DNA from: Phytoseiulus persimilis
Taxonomy: Eukaryota > Arthropoda > Arachnida > Mesostigmata > Phytoseiidae
Reading direction: 5' to 3'
DNA: 64,000 bases
Assembly (NCBI GenBank): GCA_037576195.1
Contig: CM075101.1
Coordinates: forward strand, 11,408,001-11,472,000
In this document: positions 18,962 through 31,400 of the stretch, one piece after another
How the letters are laid out: each line of letters begins with the position of its first letter
Numbering within the stretch: the stretch's first letter is position 1
Translations under genes and position numbers: made by a program
Notes under the pieces: generated by a model
Database searches by the model: none
What the model was told of the DNA's origin: nothing
Seen by the model: only the letters and a program-made list of their open reading frames with translations

Positions 18962-21695
18962 ATGACCACAAACAAAATTTCAACCATAAATCTACGGCAG
19001 GAAATTCAAGAAACCATGTCTAAAGTTTGGTCAGAACGACCCAATCGGAAAGCATCTCCGACCTCTCTTGAGCTAGTACGGGCAGTTGCCGGCTCGTCTG
19101 CTGGTCGATAGTTGTTACGGACTTTCAATTGTCGCACGACTCTGGAAACGTTCTCCGCCAGCTTCCTTTCTGAGTCTGCGTCAGGGGTTTTGTTGGGCTC
19201 CGTCAGGAATTGAAACGTCCGACTCTAACAGTGTCACCAAGCATTTCCAAAGTTATGATCCACTCGACTAAGATACCCGAACCTTTCCGGGAATTCCTCG
19301 GGCAAAGTCCCATCACCAAAATGATCAGAGCGTTTCACTCAGAAAAGTTGCCCCAACTTTTCGAAGAGTACGATCGGAACGCGTATTTCCGAGAGCATCT
19401 CCAAGCCTGTCCGGGGTATTCATCGATTTGCTCCAAAAGTTTCCCGACGTCTTTTTGATGATCGGAATGGAACACTCCGAATCGCGAACGGACACGAATG
19501 TATGATAAAAAAAAAAATCACTTGCTCCAGGAGTTTTCCAAAACTTCCCCGTGATCCTGACCGTAGGGGTTTGCTCCTCAAGCCTCCGAAAACCTTATCC
19601 CCCCATTCATGATGACATCCGATCGCGAAGAACATTTCAGGATGGATCGGAGCGACTTCTGAGAAAGCATCTCAAGACCTTCCCGAAACTCTCATCAGAA
19701 AGAACAGCTCGAGGAGTGCGTCAGGGAATCGCGATCATGCGCTTCCGGCGGAACCAAATTTTGTGACCCGCTGTTTTCCCTCCAGAATCATGAAATCCAC
19801 GGGAAATTTCGCTATCTGAAAGCAATTTATTCATCATGATTAGCAGTGAGTGTGGAGCTGAAAGTTGAGGACGCGCTAACCGATGCCAGGTAGGTCCGGC
19901 CCGGTCGGAAGAGCGAAAAAGCGAAACTATCGGCCTCGGAAGTCGGCCTTCTCCGTCACCTGTAACGATCTGATGTGGTGAGAAATGGTTCTGTTGCCGT
20001 ACTGGCCAGAAAAGTAATGGCGACACTGATTCGATCAATTTTGTGCCTATCGGACATGAGTCTTAGACATGTGGGTCACACCGAGTGCTCCGAGTAGAGG
20101 GTGGTCAACGTGAGTTGGGAATTCACCATTGGTTGGGATTCAGTTGGGAATCTTCACCATTCCTCCTTCTGTTCATTGGTCGGTGGAAAATGATCGAACT
20201 CTGGATTTCGAAATTCGAGCTTGTTCAGTTTTTCCTTCCCGGAGGAAGAACTGAAAAGCCTGATTTCAGCCGACTCACGTTGACCAACCAGTATAGATGC
20301 CTGAAACGACTTTATATCCATCGCCGGTGGGGCTCGCGAATACCCGGTTTCGGGACCGGGTACCCGGGTCTACGAGTCCAGCCTCGAATATCCGGGTCAA
20401 CGGGCCTGGCCTCGAGTACCCGGGTCCACGGACTCCGAAAAATGTGGTCGGATCCAGGCCTTGCCGCGGTTCCTAACTTTGGTCAAATAACTACAAGAAC
20501 CGCAATCATCTGCAGTTTTAAACTGCAGTTCGGATCTCGCAGGCGACAGCAATGGGTTCATGGCTTTCACGCGGAGAATAATCAATGATGCTACCGGGCT
20601 CCTATATCGAATATGACTTCATGCAGGGTGCGATAAAGTTTCCGTCTCTTTCCCTCAAATCTGAGTTTGCGGAGCAACGAGCTCTCACGGGAATCTCGGA
20701 GCGGAGGTTCATTCGTCGAGCAGGGCTGCCTGCCGGAATCAGGAATCAGCTCTATGTGGATCGAACTTTTCTGAAAATTTAGAACTGTGAAGTCTCGAGG
20801 CCTTGAGTTCCAGCAACGCTGTTTGGCAACGACTGGAGATAGGTGCCGAGGTTGAAAGCGGAATCTTTTGCTGTCTTCCATGAGGGGATGACTCCGTGGA
20901 GAATACAGAGAAACGACTTTTGATTCGAAAATGTCGTAGTCATCGTATGCAGCCGGGAGTTTGGAGCAGACTACCAAGGCCCGCGAGATGACGGAAAACT
21001 GGCTCGAACCGAGGTCGGTTTCATTTCCGGAAAGGGTCATCCGTATCTATGCCTGAAGCCCGATGTCGGTGACATTTTCGTAGCACGATCTCCTCGACGG
21101 TTCTTCTGCTCAGCGGACTTTTCATCACTCACAGTGGCGGATTCCGACCAGTACATTCAATCGGACACCCATTTTCCAACGTTGATATTATTCTTGGAGC
21201 AAGGAGAAAAACTGCTGCATTCATGCAGCGACACCTCGTACCGGGGGACTGACGAAGCTGTGGCATGAATCATCGACGTCAGGAAGATTTTGAACTGCAA
21301 CATGAGCCAAACAGCAGTGTTCAACCACATCGGGCACTAGGCAGATTCACGCCCAGTATACGAGTGAAATAAATTGCAGTTATATGCCGGTTTCGACTGC
21401 GAAACCGCGGAAACTGAGGTTCCTCTCTTCTGGCTCCATCCGCTCTGCGAGTCCCATGTAGCGTGGAAGGTGAGAATTTTCATCTGTCGTTATCAACGTC
21501 CTTGAGGCGGGTACAGAGAAAAGAGGCTGTCGGCGGGAATCGTTTGATGGCTCAAAAGTTTTTATTCAATTTCAGTGCTTAGGTGAATTCATATTTCGAA
21601 GTTTCACCAAGATAACGGGGCGAGTTGAAAACCTGATTCGGCGCTCCACGGAGCAGAAACACCCGGGACGCCGACGCAGATACCTTCAGTATTGA
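18962..21695 (+). CDS. Unrecognised multi-exon gene with an apparent frameshift
   Basis: Exons I can support are 18962-19075 (ATG, 38 codons, phase 0 end), 19207-19499, about 20953-21259 (phase 2 to 0), 21380-21469 (30 codons, phase 0 to 0) and 21576-21695 (ends TGA). Acceptors at 21379 (aaattgcag) and 21575 (caatttcag) and the donor at 21470 (GGAAG\|GTGAGA) are good. Exons between 19.5 and 20.95 kb are missing from this model. No domain is recognised. Readable stretches are EPFREFLGQSPITKMI, LPQLFEEYDRNAYFREHL, CLKPDVGDIFVARSPRRFF and FPTLILFLEQGEKLL. The last exon is basic (PGRRRRYLQY end). Exon 2 changes frame at a four-G run (19413-19416): before it the coding frame is one, after it another (VFIDLLQKFPDVFLMIGM). 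That is either an assembly or mutation frameshift, or evidence that part of this locus is a pseudogene. Confidence 0.45.
20341..20436 (+). repeat. Imperfect 28-bp tandem repeat containing CCCGGGT
   Basis: Units beginning at 20341 (shortened), 20361, 20389 and 20417 share the pattern TA(C/T)CCGGGT then about 20 bases ending GCCTCGA(A/G). The two central units are both exactly 28 bp. The array sits within an intron of the 18962-21695 gene. No origin or protein-binding role can be assigned. Confidence 0.7.
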
Positions 21696-22447
21696 CAGTT
21701 TCAAGGTCGCAAATCCGTCGACCACAGCTTGGAGTTTCTTACGTTGTTGTTTTGAGATCCTCCGCCAGAAATCCGAACTGTGCGCCAAAATGAGTAATCC
21801 ATTGAGAAATTATTTCGCAGGGACTAAATGGTCGACACAACTGATAGACGTCACGTGGGCGAATGTTAGAACTGATCGGAATATGTACAACAGCATCCCC
21901 GAACATTTTCCTCAGCAGTGTCTTCAGATATTTCTCAAGACTCCTTTACTCACGACGAGGCATTTGCCAACCGAGCTCAGAAACACTTCGGTTACAGTTT
22001 TCTCACATGAGGTCATTCTTCCGACTCTCAACCTAGGTTATCGATGATGTTATATATGTACAAGCTTCAACTAGGATTGCATTCCGGAATTTTTTCTCCG
22101 GGCGATCTGCGGGAAGATCCATTCGAATTCGCCCGCGGGCGAGGAAACAACGTCCGGCCAGTATCCCCGGCCGGCTGGAGCAGTCGAAGGAAGCGTCGAA
22201 AAAATTTACAGAAGCTCTCCTGCGAACGACGAGAGCAGGACCGCAATTGACATACATAACACAATGTGAGAAATTCGCGATCACTAGGAATTCAATCGCC
22301 ATCTCGCTGAAGGAGACGTGCCGTGTCCAAAATCGAGTCTTGTGGAGGGAGCACAGGCGGGACGTTTGTGAAGTTGAAGTGCGCATGGCACCTGTCCATT
22401 GGCAGAAGAGCTTCTTCGTCCCAGGGATCTGCTCCCTCCAAACAAAA
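21696..22447. other. Intergenic region between convergent genes
   Basis: This stretch lies between the plus-strand stop at 21695 and the minus-strand stop at 22448. Several open segments occur (plus strand 21820-22047, minus strand 22033-22386) and the first follows an acceptor-like ttatttcgcag at 21810-21820. None resembles a known family or chains in phase with neighbours. I leave it unannotated. Confidence 0.3.
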
Positions 22448-25400
22448 TCAGGCGATCGTGTGATCCGGGATCGCTGTGTATCGGACGGAGGGTGGGTCCC
22501 GCAGCGGCATCAATGCCTCCTTCGGGAACGGGGCACAATGCCGGACGCACCAGAGGGCCGAAACGAGGCAGAGTGCTACGGCAGACGTTGCGCAAAGAAT
22601 CACAGAATCGAAAATGCCTGCAAAGCAAACAGTGCACTCAGATTCTCCGTGACTGAATCGGAATTCATTCGAGTCGGATCCCGGTGCTCGATCGATCCGA
22701 AACGAGGTTGCTTTGCTTACCCGACTCCGAGTCGTGCCACGGAGATCCAAGCTCGAGGTCGAGCTCGTCGCCGTCCATCTCTTCGTCCGCTATATCTTCT
22801 GTTGTGCCAGAACTCAGCGATGTGACATCTTCGGAAGGATTCGTTGGCGCGGTTGTCGTCGTCGTCGTCGGCAACGTTGACATGGGAACTGTTGGAACCA
22901 CATCTGGAATGGAAAAGCCCGTCACATGTAGGAGCGGTGTCGACCTAGCAGCAAAAAGTTTACAAAGTGGTTTTAGGTATTACGCTCGCGCCGCTACATA
23001 TCATGGCTTCGCGGTCGGAGAAATCGATTTCCTCGAGCGGTGATGCATTTTTTTTTCACGATCAAACACCAACCTAACGATTGACGAGGTTTGACAGTTG
23101 AGAACAGGACAACTTTCGACCCTGGCTTCCTGGTCGCACGATTCTTACTAGGATTTTTCGCAGATTTCGGCTGACTGGCGTTTTTTCTGAATGTTGAACG
23201 AGTCGTCGTTGAGGCAACCTTGAAGGGGAGGATATTCCGATCAGGATTTCTCCGAGCCCGAGCGCTGCTTTATCGGCGCCCTCAGACTGAGTGAACAATG
23301 TCTCAGTCCGACTGCCGCATCTTGCGGCGGTTTTTCGTTTCGATAAGGGACGCTCGCTTCGAATGAGTGATTGGATCGCTCCCATGCATAGGAACGCGGA
23401 ACCTCCCGAACGGTATCTGGTTTTCTGTATCAGCCCCAGTGAAATTTAATATCGAGCATTCTCGGGGAGCATATTTCCGTTTGTGTCCGCTACCCTGGAA
23501 AAATCACAGATGGCCGGGGAGCCGCCTACGCAGAATAACGTCGGCGCGCCCGTCTATCTCACTCCGCCAAGCACAGGAACAGTCTTGCATACCTCAACGC
23601 ACACGGGCTTCGTCAACGTGAAGGGTTCGCTGCAAGTAGACGGGGCAAAGATGATGCAACTCTGAGAAGTTGTGGCCCAACCGAGCAGCGGGAGTCGTGG
23701 AGACCCTCCTGAAGGATGATGCGTTCTCTTGTAGTGGAAACTCCATGGAACGCGAGTTTCCTCGGAACTCGAACGGGGAACAACTTGCACTCTGCCTAAA
23801 CCAACGATCTCCTGAGAGATCCATAAATGTGCGGGGGTGGGGGAACGGGAGGTGGGAGTATGGATGGGATACTGGAACCGCTCTAGCGCTTCTTGCGAGG
23901 AGCTCATGATTTCCACCGCCTCTCAGAAGTGTATCTTTGAAAGCTTTCATTCAAACACTAACCTTCGCTGCCATCGCTCTGCACCTTCCGTCTCTGCCAG
24001 GTCCTTCCCAAGATGTTGTAGGACCACAAAAGGTGCACATCAGCCGACACTTTGAGCGCAGTGCGAGGCCGCCACATCCAGAGCATACTGCTCCCATCGG
24101 TCCACGTGACGGGTGCCTGGGGAAGAGAATAAACGCCCTTGTCTCGATTCCGGGATCGAATATCACTCGAAACCACTCCCAATTCTCGAATATTCATTGA
24201 TTTGACTTCTGAACCCCTCCCCTGACGGTTCCTCGGGGTTGGATCGGGAGAGAGTAATGAAGTCGTTGAACCCGTTTCTGCGAGACGAGTGCACGACCGC
24301 CAATGGTTTCGTCCTGAGTTGTACTCACCTCCCCGCTATGAGGACTCGGGTGTGATCCGCCTTCAATATCCGAGTACTCCCACTTGTCTAAAAGTGTCCA
24401 GCTGCCGAACTCCGAGTAGGTGGAGGCCCGCGCGATCACCGAGCAGTTACATGCCGTTGAAGCTGGACGGAGTTTGAAGTTGTCAGAGCGCTTTCGCATT
24501 AGAATAACAAGTCCGCAATACTCTGGGCCGTATATTCGCGAACATTCAGAGTCGGACGTTCGCCGAAGTTAATTGCTTGGTTGTCTAGGCCTTGCTCAGG
24601 ACGGACACAGAGCTGGCTCGCAGGGAGCCAATAAGCGAAAACTGTCAGTACCGTTGATTGGTCGTTCCAACATGACGTAAATGTGTTTGCTCACTGGCAA
24701 AAACCAGTAGATCATTTTCGTCTGATCACCCACGGAAAAAGTTCCTGGCAGCGGTTGTACGAGGGTAGTGTTCATCTGAGGAATGGAAAACACGTACACG
24801 CTTGGCATGTCACCGACGCATGATATGATTCAGTACCGGTCCCGTCTTAACTCTTCGACCACGCGGAAGGGCTTCAATCCGCTAACGGACGGAAATGATA
24901 ATATCGATCGAATCTCCTACCTGCTCGCTGAGTGGATCGAAGCTTAGCAGTTGACCACTGTTGGTGGAATAAACATGGATGGCGCCTTGTTGACACCAGA
25001 CCGCTTTTGGTTCACTCCGTATCTTCTCGGGCGTACTCAACGCGGACCACCTTGATGAATAATGCAACGCGTTAGCAACTCTAGCATCGCTCAACCTACA
25101 TGCAGTCAAGCTCCGCATATCGACGTGGGAGTAAGTGGGTAAGGAGCTCCTTAGCCGAGCGCCGACCGAACCCACCGAGCTCCTGCTACGGCAGTGTTCG
25201 AATGATCTCCTTCCACTCAGGCATAACTATGCGACATTGTAACGGCTCCCCGAAGGATCTGAACTGATCGAGATCTCTTCTCGATGATTCCTGAAGCATT
25301 CGGGAGGGAAATATCAGACGGAGCTTACCACCCCGGACACGTTGGTGTGAATAAGTCCCATTGCTGATAATTTGTGGCAGTGTCGAGGGGATTGGCTTCG

Positions 25401-28400
25401 GGTGTCACGCAAGTCTGATCTTTCTTTTTTTTTTTCGGCACGCTCAGACATATATGTAGAACGACATAAAAACCGCTAATTGCAATCGGTAAGTCTAGGA
25501 ATAAATCCTTGTCCAAAGTCAGATTATCGACAGCGTACTCGGCCCGTTTTTATGCCACGTATGCCGGCGAGGTGGCTCCCGTCTAGATGGATGGCTTGCT
25601 GCCTTGGGCCACGGAAAGAACGTGGAGCGATTTATCGAGAGTTGACGTGCCCAGGCTCTCAAGAGACCCCCGAGCAAAGCGTAGTGACTGAACATGTCGA
25701 AACCAATGCTCCCTCGCCGGCGCTTACATTCAACTCCGAGAATTCCTAACACGGAAACGCTGTCCGACAGATTCGGTCGAAACGGCTGGGTCGTCGATAT
25801 TGTCCACGCCGGTTCGGTTGCAGGGTTGCCGAAAACTAGGGAATCGACGCTTCTGGAAAACTTGCGTGCTGGTCGACACCCGAGTCGTCAGGTAGTCCAG
25901 CCCAAAGTTTCAGTGAGGAACGCCATTCAGGGCGCCATCGCGCCTAGGGCATTCGCCCAAAGAGACCGACGGCTCTCCCCTCGGTGAGTCCACTTTGAGG
26001 GAATCTCAGCGTTTTATGAACGAGCGAAGTCATTGTTGATCAGCATGATTGAGGATTCTCCGCGGTGCTGCGAATCTCATTCCCGCCAAACGATTTTTTT
26101 GACGGCGAAAACCAGCTCTCAAGAATGCCAAGAACCGACTCTGATCCCCGAAGAGGTATTTCCCGTATGAACTCCTGGCAAAGTGTGAACGATCGCACGT
26201 TGTTTTGAGCCGAATGCCCGCGCCGCCTTCTCCGGCCTGAGCTGATAATCTCATAGTTTTCCTCGTAAAATACTTACGAGTGAGTCAAGGCTTGGTTTAC
26301 TAGCTTCCCGGGGAATCTTTAAAACCACCCAGGGAAGCTCAGAGAAGAACGGAAGACGACTTAAGGTCACATTCGGTCGGAAAGCTCTCCCTCCTTCTCT
26401 GGTTCCTGCGAAGAAGAACTCAGAGGCGGCCTGCTTCGATGCTGCATCATGAAACTGCACGATCCGCATCGGACAGGTTCCCCTTTTCGGCGCTTGCCGC
26501 CATCGATCGCATTCCTCGACATCAGTCGCTATGCCGGCAGCATGTCCAAAATGCTGTGTCGACAGTTGCTCGCTGCATGTCGCTTCGATGGAGGCCGCCA
26601 TTGACTCGTATTATGTTATGAACAGAGTGATTTGTCAGCTTGTCGTAAGCGGAACAAAACTCTTCTTCCCGCGATAAAACCCCGTGACATACGTCCGCAC
26701 TCGGAACAATATGTTCACCCGAGCGTTACGTCCGTCCACATCATTTCGGGACGTCTGCGCTCTCCTCTTGACCGAAGAGAAGACCTACACGCTCGTTTTC
26801 GCTGCACGGCGAACAAGTTTGCTCCGCGCGCGAGGGGTTGGAGAACAACTTTCTGAGCGTGTATGAATAATTCAATGGTTATCTGTTAATTGTGTCGAGT
26901 CGACAGCTAATCGAACGACCGACCTCACAGTCCCGTAGCTCTGACGCTATATCTAAGCGTCAGCACTCACTTGGCGGATGCACGGTGGTACGCCAAGACC
27001 AGAGTTCTGTTGGCGATGACGACGGTTTCTCCTCCGTTGGTTCCGTCGTTCAAGACACACTTGACACTCCACGTAGGATCGAAATTCGGAATTAACGTCG
27101 AACGCAGCTCTGTCCAGTCACCTATAAACGAGCAGTGCGAGCTGAGATCGATTCTCCTCGGGAACTTATAGCCAACCAGCTGAGAGCAGCGGAGCTCACT
27201 TCAACGATTCTTTCAATAACAGACACCGAAGTTCCGCGTGAGCTTGACAGCGCCCCAAAGACTCTGGCTTATTTGATCATCTTCTCATCGGGTAAATCTT
27301 GTTACAATGTCATCTATTGGAAGAGTTGCGCTCATCTTTGGTGTGCTTCTTTCTCGAGACCTCCCTCTGAGAGCTTCCGAAAACCTTTCGGTTCTGGACT
27401 CACTCGCAGAGATATTTCGTTTCCGCTGCATTCGCTCCACCGGATGCAGTGCTCCCCACTCGCAGCAGTCGAATCTTGTACTCGAATCAAAAATATTTTG
27501 AAGATAAAGATTCCAGGATCCACCGAACGACTAAAGATGAGCTAATCCAGTTCGGGGCCCCTGGAATCCTGCCGCTGGCTCATGGGGGAGCTCCACTCGT
27601 TGTCCTTGGGGGTACTAAACACGAAGGCTTCCAGATTGCCTGGCTCCGACGAAGCTAAAAACACTTCGATCTTTGGTCCCGGTGAACGCCACGCGTCGTT
27701 TAGTCCTCGATCGGACCGCTCAATCGAATTCGAGAATTCAACAAGGAACTAAGGTCGGAATGAAATATTCAGAGGAGGCGCAGAGGAGTTTTATCTGGTT
27801 CAACAAGAGTGCAGTCAGGCCGAACGTGGAATGTGCATTCCGTGCCGTCGGGAGAAACAATGTTCCGCAAAGTTTTTCTTGCTGGCGGAGGAGATGTTAC
27901 GGCCGAAATTAGAATAAACTCAATTACGAGCTGCTCTGGCTCCAAGAGTTTTTCGCTCCAATTTTCTCTTACCTGACGCGGAATGATGAACCCAAATCGA
28001 GGAATTGCTCAACGCATAGTGGGTTCTCTGGTCCTTGGCTGAGGGATCCGTGTCTCTGAAACCGCTCGAAGCCATGAGACGGCACGGCAACGCAATATGC
28101 GGGAGTCCCTTGCTGTCTATCGCGGGACTCGGCGCCACAGACGGAGGACGGTCCTGCGTCGTTGTCAATGGTGTCGTCTGCGTTGGTTTCGTTGCGACGC
28201 CTGAAACTTCGAGAGCGTTAAACGTTAGGAGGACATATTCAAGGCGAGTGCGAGACGTCAACGTCCCGCTCGTCGATAACTTCGAACAGCCCTGACCGCA
28301 TATAATCCGACTGGCACGAGATTCTCAGCACGGAAGCGAACCGAGTTAACTCGACCAAGTCCGGCCAAGGTCTCAGTCGACAAGATTCTCCAAAAGCTGC

Positions 28401-31400
28401 TGAATGGTCTCGTTGGAGTGGTCAGCACTCGTTGCACTCTCCGCCGAGAGACGCTCATTAGGCAAGATCGCTTGCCAAACGTTCTCCTCTCAGCACACTC
28501 TCTGTCTCAGCTTTGTGTTTCTGTGGCCATTCAGCAGAATTCGGATTCGAATCCCTGTCACGATGAAAGCGAACTCATTGTACCCCGGAGGTCGATCGCG
28601 AGAACGGAGGTCGATCGCGACTACCGAAGCCGACTTGAAGCTGCACTACTACCGTGCTGAGGTTTCACTTTCCGTCGTAGATCGAATCGGGGTCTCCTCC
28701 ATTGCAACAATGGCACTCGGAGCGAGATCTTTTCGAGCAGTTCGAGGTGCGGTTCCCGCGCGGGTCAGGTGCGTCGTTGCTTCAGGCGAACGTTCGTTCG
28801 CTGGCAGAGCGCGAACGAGAAAAAATGACGAAGGGACGACGTACATCGAATGCGGAACAGCGGTGAAATAGATACTACTGGGTGGCAGGAGAAGAACCTG
28901 AGCGCGATGGACTGAGGTCTCGGTCGATTCGTGGACAGGAATAACGGAAGTATCAGGATAGGAACGCCGCGCGGAAGAAAAAGACCAGGAATAGAAGCGA
29001 GACGAGTCGGCGGCTGAGTAGGAATTGAGACGGAAATAGGCCGCTGGTGGAGGTTAGCAGAGCGGAAAAACTTTCCCGACAGACCACCCTGCCCCCGTCT
29101 GAGCGCAATGAGACGATGATGAAACACGGGGGCAGAATCCGAAGTGCATGAAAGGATCTGCAGCGGACAGAGGAGACACAGAGCAGGACCGCAAACTAAA
29201 GGATACACGTGAACCGAAGGGGAATCGACAGCCGTCGTCAGGAGGACCAAAGGGAACAAACGAGGAACAGCACTAAGCCACTCGGTAGAGGCTTCGATCA
29301 GGTGAGAAAATCGGGGAAGCCTGCTGCGGCGTCGACTAACAGCCCGAACTTGAAAGTACAACGACCGGCCAGCACTCGACAAAGAAACTTTCCCCAGGGG
29401 TTCCGACGGTCGAAAATCAGAGAGTTCGCCGTCCTACTTATTCGCTCCTCAGCCGGGTGCTGATCGAAGGACAAGAGCGACCGGGGAGAAGAACAACGTT
29501 TCTTCTGCTGCTTCATTTGGAGCTCCTTTATTTCAGCCGTTAGTTTCCCGATTCGCCGGCGGCCTTATTCCCCTCTCGCGGCAATCCTTTGACAACTTCG
29601 TTCTTGCCCGCCGCCTTTGAGAGTTGTCGAAGAGATGGGAAGACACGGGAAAGACCCGACCGAATAAGGCCGCGAGAAGAGGAATCGCAGGGAGAACGAA
29701 GGCCGACTGGAGAGAAGTCGGCTCCGAAAAAGACGGCTGTTAGAGTGGTGGTCGATGAGGGCACGGGGCTTTCACGTCGGGATGAAGCGGGGCGCGTTCC
29801 TCCGTGACGTGAAACCACGAAATGAGAAAGACGGTCTGAGAGAAGGAAACTGCGAGCGGAAAATTTTGCGCGGAGAAAAAAAGAACGGCGCCGAACCAGA
29901 CTCCGGAAAACCCCTGAATGAAAAGCTCAGAGTGCACAAACGGACGTGGAGATCTGTTCCTGGTGGAGTCGGAACGGGAACCGTCGCACCTCAGATCTGT
30001 CATGGTAGACAGGTTGTTCCCGAAGCTGTCATCCTCCTCCCGCGTCAGACGAAACAATGGCGCTCTCTTTGTTTGGAAAAGCTGGGCTTGGTATTGGACC
30101 CCGATGTGCCAAGGAAACGCGATGGCGTCCAATGCCTTCGTTCCCCCGAAATTCAGTTGCCCTCCCCAGATCCGTTCCAGCACAGAGATAAAGCTTCCGA
30201 GGGCCTTAGTTGGAAGCCAGCCATCCACCCACTCTCTAGAGCCGTGTATCTATAACCCCATAAACGAAAGTGAGTATAGAAGACGCACAAGTCTCTGTTT
30301 CGGACCCAGTGGAGTCTCTCGCGAGAAAATCCTTTGGGTAATCAATAGGCCGGGGCAAGCTGGCGATGCCCTAATGATTTCGAAGCGCTTTTCGCTCCAA
30401 AGCGATGGAGTTGGAGGATGCACTGCTCGAGGGTCCGAGACGAGGGTCCGTATATCTTGGAGCTCCAGCCCAAGGGTTTGCAAAGAACCCCAACGGCGAT
30501 ACTGCGAATAAAACTGTTCGCCGACCATGCGGCCCGCTCCATAGAAAGCTTGATTTTCGAGCTGGGGGGAGTACGGGGGAGGGAAGGCAGGCGAGCTTTG
30601 ATTTCTGTTTTGGATTTCAATGCCTGCACCGTCGAGGGAGAAATTCGCTGGCCGCACATTATTCCAAACTCACTCAGTAATTCAGAAACCCCGCGACTCC
30701 ACCAAATCCGGATCGCGATCATCAGGAATCGGTTATGTCCGTCGGGATTCCATGATGAGTCTCGAAAAAGCTTGAGACGACTCTTGTTCGTGAATGCCGA
30801 CAGCCCTTCATCCCACTTTACGAGGTGTGCTGGTGTCCCGAAGATACATGGAATAGCCCATCCCATCGATGCCCCCCCCCTCGATCTGAATCGCGTAATA
30901 ACGAACGACCATCGAAGTCGTCTTAGACTATGCCTTCCTTCAGTGGAGTCTCATACGCAACACTGGACTTCGTGGACGGAATCCGGGATCCGAGGTTCGG
31001 ACGATCGGAATACTTGCAGGGAACCAGATTTGAAGCATCGGGAAGAATCTCTGCGACAATATCCGTCCCGATCGGCCAGGAAGGTCAAATGGTTTATGAA
31101 AAAGAATGAATACTGGAGACGTGACTCTCTCTAAATAGTGAAGTCTCTAGCCACCGACTACACAGGGCGGTTGAATTGAATAGTGTGTTTTCCACTTTTT
31201 CTTGCTTTGCTTGTTTTCAAGACTGGTATCCTCGAGTGAAAAACAATGAGTCGGATCGATGAATTATGATCGAGAATTTTGGATCGTATCAGACACTTGA
31301 AATTTGGCATTCCTGAGGAGATGAGAAGGGGAAGGCATCGATGACGATTTCGTTGGGGAATCAGCGATTCTGACTGCGACAACGACTGGTACGATCGCTC

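Noticed and set aside
26406..26601. 5' extension of the kelch-like exon with ATG at 26601
   Set aside because: The extension covers the pyrimidine tract and acceptor at 26407-26406, and no upstream exon joins it in phase except through poor acceptors.
28765..29382. 205-codon minus-strand open frame
   Set aside because: Same compositional explanation: pyrimidine-rich strand, low-information translation, no phase link to the exon at 28200.
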